Shown here: positions 29,391 to 36,862 of the stretch, piece by piece
Layout of the letters: every line of letters begins with the position of its first letter
Position numbering within the stretch: position 1 is the first letter of the stretch
NCBI GenBank assembly: GCA_022013085.1
Contig: JAKLQX010000016.1
Coordinates: 1-43,016, forward strand
Direction: 5' to 3'
DNA: 43,016 nt
DNA from: Candidatus Omnitrophota bacterium
Lineage (GTDB): Bacteria; Omnitrophota; Gorgyraeia; Gygaellales; Profunditerraquicolaceae
Notes under the pieces: model-generated
Told to the model about the DNA's origin: nothing
Databases searched by the model: none
Seen by the model: the letters and a program-made list of their open reading frames with translations, nothing else
Position numbers and translations under genes: made by a program

Positions 29391-30674
29391 CTATATAAGT
29401 TTATCATCTGGACGGTAAGGACGCTGAGGGAGGGGGAAAATGATTAAGAAAATTATAACAACACTAGAAAGACATCCCGTATACTTAAGCTTAATAACCG
29501 GTACCGTCAGTGGCGTCGTAGGTGGTATCATAAGCGGAATTATAGTCGGTTTTATACTAAATAGATTTATAAAATAAAAAACAATTAAGGGATCGGTCAA
29601 TACATTGTTACCCCCTTGAGTTAAGGAATCGGCGTATTTAACAAGCATAGCATCTAAGTCAACAGGTGGAATCATTAAGAGCCGTTTATCTAAATCAGGT
29701 TTTTTCTCTTGGATTAATTGCCAAGGCGATTTATTCTCTTTGTAAGTATTAGGCCTCTCAAGATTGAAGAATAATTGATAGGTTGAAGCTTTACTCATAA
29801 ATTCCGCTCTGTCGCAAAATGTTTCTATTTCATAGAACTCTGTTTCCATAAGGCCGTGTATTGTTTCAACATCAGCCTGCATACGGTGAGCTCCCGGGAA
29901 GATGGTGCCATGGATTTGCCCAGGCAGGGATTCTATAGCACGAGTATATGCTGATGGTTCTTTGGCATTCCAGGAGCCGCAGTATTCTACGCCGTTATCA
30001 GTCTGACGGTATGCGCCGGAATCAGGCAGCGCTTTAGAGGCAATTAGGTATTGATTAATATATTCGGCGAACAGCGTGGCATTAATTAACGATAGTTCAT
30101 CGGAGAAGCCGAGGAACAAAGCTCCGCAGCTGACTTCTCTAAGAGTATATTGCACAGCAGGCAGGCGTGATCGTTTCATCTGTGGCCAGTATTCGGGGAT
30201 ATCGGTTAAATCTTTGGTGTCTTCGCAGGCTTGATGGAAGAAGGGGAATTGTTTTTTGACTTCGCGCAAGTTGCGTTTGGTGATGTATTTTTTTCTTCGC
30301 TTACCTCGCGCGACACCAGCTTCTTTCCATATCTTGCGGATGGTTTTTTCGGCTTGGGGAAGTTGTTCAAGGCATTTAACTTGTTTAGCGCCAAGGTTAC
30401 GATATTTATTCTTTTTGAGCCCGACGATATGGTCTTTGATGCTTTGGGCAGTGGCGCGCGGCGAGTAATGTGGTTTACGAGATAAATCAAGTAATCCCTC
30501 ATAGCCGTGTTCTTTGAATCGTTTTAGCCATTTGCGTACTACTGGCGGCGATGTATTAAATATTCGAGCCGCAGGCTTAATGCCGTGTTTAAGCGCGTAT
30601 TGAATCATTTGATATCGGTGTGCTCGTTTGTCTTTACAATTCCGCATGTTTTGGTAATATGATAATGGGCACAT
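29391..30674 (-). CDS. DDE (rve-type) transposase with N-terminal HTH; ORF reads beyond the IS end
   Basis: HTH: ALKHGIKPAARIFNTSPPVVRKWLKRFKEHGYEGLLDLSRKPH. DDE-like: DTKDLTD, QTDNGVEY, ADVETIHGLMETEF. Confidence 0.88.
   Translation of the reverse strand: MCPLSYYQNMRNCKDKRAHRYQMIQYALKHGIKPAARIFNTSPPVVRKWLKRFKEHGYEGLLDLSRKPHYSPRATAQSIKDHIVGLKKNKYRNLGAKQVKCLEQLPQAEKTIRKIWKEAGVARGKRRKKYITKRNLREVKKQFPFFHQACEDTKDLTDIPEYWPQMKRSRLPAVQYTLREVSCGALFLGFSDELSLINATLFAEYINQYLIASKALPDSGAYRQTDNGVEYCGSWNAKEPSAYTRAIESLPGQIHGTIFPGAHRMQADVETIHGLMETEFYEIETFCDRAEFMSKASTYQLFFNLERPNTYKENKSPWQLIQEKKPDLDKRLLMIPPVDLDAMLVKYADSLTQGGNNVLTDPLIVFYFINLFSIKPTIIPLMIPPTTPLTVPVIKLKYTGCLSSVVIIFLIIFPLPQRPYRPDDKLI
29402..29439 (+). 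repeat. 38-nt start-proximal leader repeat, copy 3
   Basis: TATCATCTGGACGGTAAGGACGCTGAGGGAGGGGGAAA|ATG. Confidence 0.8.
29440..29577 (+). CDS. 45-aa predicted single-TM small protein (below the ORF-track cutoff)
   Basis: MIKKIITTLERHPVYLSLITGTVSGVVGGIISGIIVGFILNRFIK*, preceded by a strong SD and leader copy 3. Confidence 0.6.
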   Translation: MIKKIITTLERHPVYLSLITGTVSGVVGGIISGIIVGFILNRFIK

Positions 30675-31092
30675 ACGAGAGTCCTCCTTTTGCGAGAAGC
30701 GGCTCTTAATTTACATCAGTATGTGCCTCTTTTCATTATATTTCTACTGAATAAGATTTAAGGTATCTCGGGTCTTCATAAGATTCTTGTTCTTTGAACC
30801 AGGCTTTTAAATTCCGCGCTCTCCAAAAAGAAGAGAAGCGGGTATTAAGAATATTTGAAGGCTCGTAGGAGCCGGTGTAATTATTATCTGGTTTAAGATC
30901 GCCGTTCCTAGGGTTCTCCAGAGGTTCTTTTTTAGAGACTTTTTGCCGTAAAGGCGTTTTCGGTTTAGGTGATGTTGGTTTCGGGCCTAAATCAAATTCA
31001 TCCAAAGCCGCCTTTAATTTCTTAAAAATTTCTCTACTTATACAAAGAACTTTTATTAATTTTCCCTCACAGGGGAGGGGGTAACGATGTAT
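29600..31092 (-). mobile_element. Insertion sequence with imperfect terminal inverted repeats (boundaries approximate)
   Basis: ATACATTGTTACCCCCT (29600-29616) pairs with AGGGGGTAACGATGTAT (31076-31092; one mismatch in 17). They flank a DDE transposase ORF. Confidence 0.75.
30736..31005 (-). CDS. 89-aa charged ORF inside the IS
   Basis: MDEFDLGPKPTSPKPKTPLRQKVSKKEP...; upstream in-frame stop 15 nt before the ATG; lies between the IRs. Confidence 0.45.
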   Translation of the reverse strand: MDEFDLGPKPTSPKPKTPLRQKVSKKEPLENPRNGDLKPDNNYTGSYEPSNILNTRFSSFWRARNLKAWFKEQESYEDPRYLKSYSVEI

Positions 31093-31237
31093 GGTATCAT
31101 TCCCACTTAGGTTGATATTTCCGCTTTACAAAATATTAATCTGCCGCTATAATAATTTTCTAGAGCAGCGCATTTAAATAAGAGAAACCCAGCCCTTCTA
31201 GGGGGTTGGTGTATAATTTAAGAGAAAGAAGGAGCGG

Positions 31238-32122
31238 GTGAAAGATAAAGTTTTAAAATTAGGTTTACCAAAAGGGAGCCTCCAGGAGTCTACCTTTAGG
31301 ATGCTTAAAAAAGCTGGTTTTAATGTGAATTTATCCAATTCGCGCTCATATTTTCCGTCGATAGATGACGATCAGATTCAGGCAGTTTTATTGCGTGCCC
31401 AAGAGATGTCGCGTTATGTTCAGGATGGCGCTCTTGATTGCGGGATTACTGGCAATGATTGGATTTTAGAAAATAAGTCCGATGTAATTAGAGTCACGGA
31501 TTTAGCTTATGCTAAGCAGAGTTTAAATAAAGTTAGGTGGGTTTTAGCTGTACCGCAGGATTCTGGAATTAAGAGGATTAAAGATTTAGATGGAAAGCGT
31601 GTGGCTACTGAGCTAGTGAATGTAAGCAAAGATTTTTTTCAGAAAAATAAAGTTAAAGTTAATATAGAGTTTAGTTGGGGGGCTACTGAGGTTAAAGTTT
31701 TAGGCGGCCTGGTTGATGCTATCGTCGAGCTAACTGAGACAGGCAGTTCGTTACGCGCCAATAAATTAGTTGAAATTGCTACTCTTTGTGAATCTACCAC
31801 TCAGTTTATTGCGAATAAAAAAGCTTATAAAGATAGCTGGAAGAAAGAAAAAATGGAGCAGGTTGCCCTGCTTTTAAAGGGCGCCATTACGGCAGAGGGA
31901 AAAGTTGGCTTAAAGATGAATGTAAGGAAAAAGGATCTCAAGGGAGTTTTGAATAAGTTGCCGGCATTAAAAAAACCCACTATTTCCGGTTTAAGCGATG
32001 ATGGGTGGTTTGCTATTGAAACAATCATTGATGAGAAAGTGGTTAGAGTGCTTATCCCGGCATTAAAGCAAGCAGGTGCTCAAGGGATTATCGAATACCC
32101 ATTGAATAAAGTGATATATTAG
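31238..32122 (+). CDS. hisG: ATP phosphoribosyltransferase (long form)
   Basis: LKLGLPKGSLQESTFRMLKKAGF, DCGITGNDWI, KRVATELVNVSKDFF, ADAIVELTETGSSLRAN-like region, C-terminal regulatory-type domain. GTG start. Confidence 0.9.
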   Translation: MKDKVLKLGLPKGSLQESTFRMLKKAGFNVNLSNSRSYFPSIDDDQIQAVLLRAQEMSRYVQDGALDCGITGNDWILENKSDVIRVTDLAYAKQSLNKVRWVLAVPQDSGIKRIKDLDGKRVATELVNVSKDFFQKNKVKVNIEFSWGATEVKVLGGLVDAIVELTETGSSLRANKLVEIATLCESTTQFIANKKAYKDSWKKEKMEQVALLLKGAITAEGKVGLKMNVRKKDLKGVLNKLPALKKPTISGLSDDGWFAIETIIDEKVVRVLIPALKQAGAQGIIEYPLNKVIY

Positions 32123-32130
32123 GAAGTAGC

Positions 32131-32180
32131 ACCCCGCGCTTATAAGGAATTGCGCGGGTGTGCCCTTGTGGGCTAGGAGA
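32131..32180 (+). repeat. GC-rich hairpin leader family P2, copy 2
   Basis: ACCCCGCGCTTATAAGGAATTGCGCGGGTGTGCCCTTGTGGGCTAGGAGA. Confidence 0.75.
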
Positions 32181-32187
32181 AGTAGTT

Positions 32188-32298
32188 ATGCCTTGTGGAA
32201 AAAAAAGAAAAAGACAAAAGATCAAGACTCATAAACGCAAGAAAATGCGTCGACGTCTTCGTCATTTGAAGAAAAGAGCCTGGGGTGGTAAGGGTTAA
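32188..32298 (+). CDS. AURKAIP1/COX24-domain-like very basic small protein (possible ribosome-associated)
   Basis: MPCGKKRKRQKIKTHKRKKMRRRLRHLKKRAWGGKG*, SD AGGAGA upstream. Missed by the ORF track because it is 36 aa. Confidence 0.7.
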   Translation: MPCGKKRKRQKIKTHKRKKMRRRLRHLKKRAWGGKG

Positions 32299-33343
32299 AT
32301 ATCGAAACCGTGTAGCACCCGGTCTTATCAGACAAACCGGTACGCGCTTCTGCGCAGTCTGTTTTTGCCTTACATTGGCCTTAGCTGTTTTACCCGCTCA
32401 GGCTTCAGATAAAGATAGATTAGAAAAGCATGGTTTGCCTTCCGGTAGCCAAAGCCAAGACGCCCAGGGTTTAAGCCACTATATTATGGGCCTTTATTGT
32501 GAAAACCTCGGTGATATAGATGGCTCTATTCAGGAGTACCTTAAGGCACTGGCAGTCGATCCCGGAAGTTCTTTATTACATTTAAATTTGGCCTCTAGTT
32601 TTATTAAGAAAAATGATGCGGCCAAAGCGATTGATCAACTAAAACAGGCATCAAATCTTGCTCCAGAAGCAGTGGAACCGCATCTGGTTTTGGCTTTAGT
32701 TTATGCAGCGGGAAATAATCCGGATTTAGCCACGAATGAATATGCGTTGGCTTTAAAAAACGCTACTAAACTTGACCCTAAAAATATTGAGCTTTACAAA
32801 AGTTTAGGTGTAATTTATCTGCAGCAAAACAAAAAAAAAGAAGCTGAAGGTATTTTTAAGTTGATTGTAGGCATGGCTCCGAATGATGCCCAAATACGTT
32901 TTTATCTGGGTAGTATTTATTATGATTCTAAAGATTATGCTGCTGCGGAAAAGGAACTTAAGGCCGCTTTAAAATTAAAACCTGATTATCATGAAGCCCT
33001 GAATTTTTTAGGTTATTCTTATTTAGAGCGGGACAAAGAGATAAACAGGGCAGGTGGCTTGATTAGAAAAGCATTAAGTTTTGAGCCGGAAAATGGCGCT
33101 TACATTGACAGTTTAGGATGGTATTATTTTAAAAAAGGTAAATTTAAAGAAGCAGCTGAGAAGTTAGAGAAGGCAGCATCTTGTTTGTCTGATCCGGTTA
33201 TATATGAGCATTTAGGTGACGTATATTTGAAGTTAGGCAACGAAGAAAACGCAAAATTAAATTGGGATAAATCCTTGAAATTAGATGTAAGCCAGGAAAA
33301 AGTGAAAGAAAAGCTGCAAAAGATTATCAACAATGGCAAATAA
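32285..33343 (+). CDS. Secreted TPR-repeat protein
   Basis: Signal peptide-like N-terminus (FCLTLALAVLPAQA) and TPR repeats. GTG start overlaps the upstream small ORF. Confidence 0.8.
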   Translation: MVRVKYRNRVAPGLIRQTGTRFCAVCFCLTLALAVLPAQASDKDRLEKHGLPSGSQSQDAQGLSHYIMGLYCENLGDIDGSIQEYLKALAVDPGSSLLHLNLASSFIKKNDAAKAIDQLKQASNLAPEAVEPHLVLALVYAAGNNPDLATNEYALALKNATKLDPKNIELYKSLGVIYLQQNKKKEAEGIFKLIVGMAPNDAQIRFYLGSIYYDSKDYAAAEKELKAALKLKPDYHEALNFLGYSYLERDKEINRAGGLIRKALSFEPENGAYIDSLGWYYFKKGKFKEAAEKLEKAASCLSDPVIYEHLGDVYLKLGNEENAKLNWDKSLKLDVSQEKVKEKLQKIINNGK

Positions 33344-34157
33344 AGAACTTTCTCTAAAAGAATTAGAGGCTAAGGCTAAAGAAATCCGAAGATTAATTAT
33401 CGAGATGTTAGCTAAGGCTGGTTCAGGGCATCCCGGGGGAAGCCTTTCTGCCGCAGATTTAGTTACCGCGCTATATTTTAATATCTTACGTTTTAATTCT
33501 CAAAATCCCGCATGGCCTGATCGAGACCGTTTTCATATGTCAAAGGGCCATTGCTGTCCGCTTTGGTATGCGGTATTAGCCCAGGTAGGTTATTTCCCAA
33601 AAGAAAAATTATTAACTTTACGTAAACTCGGCTCAATCTTGCAAGGGCATCCGGATCGTGTTACCCCTGGGATTGAATCAGCGTCTGGTTCACTTGGCCA
33701 GGGGCTTTCTATAGCCTTAGGGATGAGTTTAGCGGCAAAGATGGATAAGAAAGATTACCGGGTTTATTGTTTATTAGGAGACGGGGAAGTTCAGGAAGGT
33801 AATATTTGGGAAGCGGCTATGGCAGCAAGCCATTTTAAGAGTGATAATCTTTGTGCTATTTTAGATTTTAACGGTTGTCAGATCGACGGTAAATGTGAAG
33901 ATATAATGGGAATACAGCCTTTGTCGGCAAAGTGGCTCGCTTTTGGTTGGAATGTTATCGAAATTGATGGCCATAATATGCAACAGATTTTATCTGCCTA
34001 TAATCAAGCGAGAGCAGTTAAGGGTAAGCCGACGGTCATTATCGCGCATACAATAAAAGGTAAAGGCGTATCTTTTATGGAAGGGGTTGTGGGGTTTCAT
34101 GGCCGTGCTCCGACTCAAGAAGAGGCAAAACAGGCCCTAAAGGAATTAGCAGAATGA
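33333..34157 (+). CDS. Transketolase N-terminal subunit
   Basis: AKAGSGHPGGSLSAADL, GSLGQGLSIALG, GDGEVQEGNIWEAAM: TPP-binding. Confidence 0.95.
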   Translation: MANKELSLKELEAKAKEIRRLIIEMLAKAGSGHPGGSLSAADLVTALYFNILRFNSQNPAWPDRDRFHMSKGHCCPLWYAVLAQVGYFPKEKLLTLRKLGSILQGHPDRVTPGIESASGSLGQGLSIALGMSLAAKMDKKDYRVYCLLGDGEVQEGNIWEAAMAASHFKSDNLCAILDFNGCQIDGKCEDIMGIQPLSAKWLAFGWNVIEIDGHNMQQILSAYNQARAVKGKPTVIIAHTIKGKGVSFMEGVVGFHGRAPTQEEAKQALKELAE

Positions 34158-35083
34158 GCGAACAATTTTATCAAAGAGATGTATATGGCCAGACACTGGT
34201 TGAGTTAGGCGCAAGGGATAAGAATATTGTGGTTTTGGATGCGGATCTTTCAAGTTCTACGCGTACTAACCTTTTTGCCAAACAATTTCCAGATCGTTTT
34301 TTTAATTTTGGCGTAGCTGAACAGAACATGATGGCTACAGCCGCAGGAATTGCCAGTTGTGGCAAAACAGTTTTTGTTTCTACCTTTGCAGTATTTGCTT
34401 CTGGCCGCGCCTGGGATCAGGTAAGGGTCTCTATAAGCTATAATAATTTTAATGTTAAGATCGTAGCTACGCATGCCGGTATAACTGTTGGCCCGGATGG
34501 AGCAAGCCACCAGGCATTAGAAGATATTGCGCTTATGCGCGTGCTTCCCAATATGAATATTATTGTGCCTTGTGATGGCCCGCAAACCGCTTCGGCAATC
34601 ATGACTGCAGCAAATCATCCAGGCCCTTTTTATATTCGTTTGGGCCGTCCGAAAATACCTACTATCGAGAATAAAGGCGAATTTAAATTTGGGGAAGCCC
34701 AAACTATAACAGAAGGTAATGATGCTACTATTATTGCCTGCGGAGTGATGGTTTCTGAAGCTTTCCTGGCTGTAAAAAGTTTAGCTCAGAAAGGTTGTAA
34801 GGCGCGCTTGATTAATATGCATTGTATCCGGCCGTTAGATAACGCGGCTATTCTGAAAGCTGCTAAAGAAACTAAACTTATCGTTGTATGTGAAGAGCAT
34901 AATGTTATTGGTGGCTTGGCTTCTAGTATAGACGAGATAGTTGCTGAAAACTTTCCGGTAAAAGTAATGCGTATAGGCATACGTAATCGCTTTGGCCAAT
35001 CTGGCGAACCGGATGATCTGCTAAAAGAATATCATCTAAGTAGTTTGGATATAGAAAAAGCAGTTTTATCTAATATCTCTTAG
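34154..35083 (+). CDS. Transketolase C-terminal subunit
   Basis: VVLDADLSSSTRT, FFNFGVAEQNMMATAAG, THAGITVGPDGASHQ. Confidence 0.95.
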   Translation: MSEQFYQRDVYGQTLVELGARDKNIVVLDADLSSSTRTNLFAKQFPDRFFNFGVAEQNMMATAAGIASCGKTVFVSTFAVFASGRAWDQVRVSISYNNFNVKIVATHAGITVGPDGASHQALEDIALMRVLPNMNIIVPCDGPQTASAIMTAANHPGPFYIRLGRPKIPTIENKGEFKFGEAQTITEGNDATIIACGVMVSEAFLAVKSLAQKGCKARLINMHCIRPLDNAAILKAAKETKLIVVCEEHNVIGGLASSIDEIVAENFPVKVMRIGIRNRFGQSGEPDDLLKEYHLSSLDIEKAVLSNIS

Positions 35084-35114
35084 TGTAGGGGAGGTTTAAA
35101 CCTCCCCTACACTA
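35081..35114. repeat. 34-bp perfect palindrome overlapping the transketolase stop
   Basis: TAGTGTAGGGGAGGTTTAAACCTCCCCTACACTA. Same 26-bp core as 1424-1457. Confidence 0.9.
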
Positions 35115-35131
35115 GTTAAAAGCCTAAGTTC

Positions 35132-36103
35132 ATGAGGTACTCCTCTTTGCCGTTGACTATTAAATCCTTCGCCAAAATTAATCTATATTTACAGGTTTTA
35201 AATAAACGTAAAGATAATTTTCATAATCTTAAGACATTATTTGCGCGGATTAACTTAGCAGATACAATTATTCTTAAAAATGTACAAGGTAATGCGATCA
35301 AAATTAAATGTAATAATCGGGGAGTGCCGCAAGATAAAACAAACCTTTGTTGGCGTGCTGCAGCGTTATTAAAGCAAAGCCATAAGTCAAAGAACGGTTT
35401 AGAGATAGAAATAAAAAAATTTATTCCGATTGGCGCAGGCCTTGGAGGCGGATCATCTAATGCTGCCAGCGTGTTTTTAGGGTTAAATAAATATTGGAAT
35501 CTTGGTTTATCTAAAACAAAGCTGTTGGGTTTAGCTGTAAAGTTAGGCAGTGATGTTCCTTTTTTTATTCATGACGCAAAGTTTGCTTTAGGAAGCAATC
35601 GGGGCGATAAGATTAAGCCAGTAGTATTTTTAAAGCAGCTTAAGCTTTGGTTTATTCTAGTTTATCCGAATATTAAGGTTTCTACGCCTTTGATTTATCA
35701 GAAGTTTGATTCCTGCCTAGCGGCAGGCAAGGCTTTTTCTGGGTTGATCCCGCACCTTGTACAAATTCAGGATGGTAAAAAGCTGAATAAAAAACAAGGT
35801 GCGGGATTGACAACTCCTCAAGCTGATGTTAAAATACTAATTTCTGAGTTATCGCGCAAGGGTTTTCGGGCCGCTCGGGAGGGTCTTTTTAATAGCCTAG
35901 AGGCTGTTACTACCAGGCTTTATCCTGTAGTTAATCAGGTTAAAAACGCGCTTTATGGCATGGGTTTAGAGCGAGTAATGATGTCTGGAAGCGGTCCGGC
36001 GGTATTTGGGATCTGTAGTTCGCAAAAACAGGCTCAGGATTTAAGTGGGAAGTTGCGTAGAAAATATAAATCTTGGCAGATTTTTGTAACTTCTACAGTT
36101 TAG
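35132..36103 (+). CDS. ispE: 4-diphosphocytidyl-2-C-methyl-D-erythritol kinase
   Basis: KSFAKINLYLQVLNKR, PIGAGLGGGSSNAA, LGSDVPFF, MMSGSGPAVFGI. Confidence 0.93.
   Translation: MRYSSLPLTIKSFAKINLYLQVLNKRKDNFHNLKTLFARINLADTIILKNVQGNAIKIKCNNRGVPQDKTNLCWRAAALLKQSHKSKNGLEIEIKKFIPIGAGLGGGSSNAASVFLGLNKYWNLGLSKTKLLGLAVKLGSDVPFFIHDAKFALGSNRGDKIKPVVFLKQLKLWFILVYPNIKVSTPLIYQKFDSCLAAGKAFSGLIPHLVQIQDGKKLNKKQGAGLTTPQADVKILISELSRKGFRAAREGLFNSLEAVTTRLYPVVNQVKNALYGMGLERVMMSGSGPAVFGICSSQKQAQDLSGKLRRKYKSWQIFVTSTV
35712..35727. repeat. Short REP-like palindrome inside ispE
   Basis: CCTGCC-TAGC-GGCAGG. Confidence 0.6.
35747..35807. repeat. Palindromic element family P1, copy B (inside ispE)
   Basis: Perfect 14-bp arms ATCCCGCACCTTGT ... 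ACAAGGTGCGGGAT, inner ATTCAG/CTGAAT. Confidence 0.85.
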
Positions 36104-36131
36104 TTATCAACAGCAGTAGGAGAGGTTTACC

Positions 36132-36168
36132 TACCTGCCGCCTGCCTGACGGCAGTCAGGGTAGGCAG
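36132..36168. repeat. REP-like CCTGCC/GGCAGG palindromic repeat
   Basis: ACCTGCCGCCTGCCTGACGGCAGTCAGGGTAGGCAGG between ispE and spoVG. Boundaries approximate. Confidence 0.65.
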
Positions 36169-36197
36169 GAGTCTCCTCTAGTAATGGAAGGCAGGCA

Positions 36198-36608
36198 ATG
36201 GAGATAACTGAAGTTAGGGTAATTTTAAAAGATTCTCCGGATAAGAAATTAAAGGCATATGCTACAGTTACTTTTGATAATGTTTTTGTGGTAAGAAACA
36301 TTAAAGTAATTGAAGGTACCTCAGGTTTATTTATTGCCATGCCTTCTCGTAAAGTAAAACATCCTTGCCCGAAGTGTGGGTTTAAAAATGAATTGCGCAG
36401 CAAATATTGTAACCAATGCGCGCAAGCGTTGCCAGTTGAAATTAATACTCAAAGCGCGTATAGCGCGCGAAGCACACAAGATGCAGGCGCGAGCCAGGCT
36501 GAGCATAAGGATATTGCTCATCCTATAACGCAGGCGTTTAGAGAACATCTGCAGATTAGAGTTCTTGAGACATACGAGCAAGAGAAGAATAAAATTGAGC
36601 ACCCATAA
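36198..36608 (+). CDS. spoVG: SpoVG-family protein with an inserted zinc ribbon
   Basis: MEITEVRVILKD...LKAYATVTFDNVFVVRNIKVIEGTSGLFIAMPSRK + CPKCGFKNELRSKYCNQC + DIAHPITQAFREHLQ. Confidence 0.88.
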   Translation: MEITEVRVILKDSPDKKLKAYATVTFDNVFVVRNIKVIEGTSGLFIAMPSRKVKHPCPKCGFKNELRSKYCNQCAQALPVEINTQSAYSARSTQDAGASQAEHKDIAHPITQAFREHLQIRVLETYEQEKNKIEHP

Positions 36609-36663
36609 AAATTTAGCGAAATCCCGCCGCAGTTTGACGGGAGGTAGAACATATATTGATTTT

Positions 36664-36737
36664 TGCCCGGTAGTGTAATGGTAGCACTTCAGAATTTGGG
36701 TCTGACTGTCAAGGTCCGAATCCTTGCCGGGCAACCA
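36664..36737 (+). tRNA. tRNA-Gln(TTG)
   Basis: Acceptor TGCCCGG/CCGGGCA, anticodon stem TCAGA/TCTGA with loop ATTTGGG, T-loop GGTCCGAATCC, encoded CCA. Confidence 0.9.
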
Positions 36738-36747
36738 TAGTTAGGAT

Positions 36748-36853
36748 TTAGGGGACGTCCTCTGTGGGGACACCCTTGTAAGAGATAGATTTGATTTAAT
36801 TGGTAATATAATGGTTGCAATAATAGGGTGTCCCTTTTAAGGACGTCCCCCTA
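36748..36853. repeat. MITE/REP-like long imperfect inverted repeat
   Basis: TTAGGGGACGTCC tctgtg GGGACACCCT ... AGGGTGTCCC ttttaa GGACGTCCCCCTAA. Confidence 0.75.
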
Positions 36854-36862
36854 ATAACTAAT

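Noticed and set aside
27427-29439. The 38-nt leaders as classical integron attC sites (GTTAGAAC-like piece in copy 2)
   Set aside because: Only one copy has anything like GTTRRRY. No consistent R''/L'' palindromes or integrase are visible. Kept as an unexplained leader repeat.
30206-30502. Overlapping plus/minus ORFs inside the transposase (30206-30502, 30231-30485, 30256-30468)
   Set aside because: Alternative-frame or antisense shadows of the transposase gene.
34171-34980. Several minus-strand ORFs in transketolase C-subunit
   Set aside because: Antisense shadows of a strongly conserved gene.
33333-35083. Split transketolase as a novel feature
   Set aside because: Two-subunit transketolases are well known in many bacteria and archaea.
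36131-36403. Minus-strand ORF with PAYPDCRQAGGR
   Set aside because: Antisense to spoVG; the peptide is a translation of the CCTGCC repeat, not a gene.
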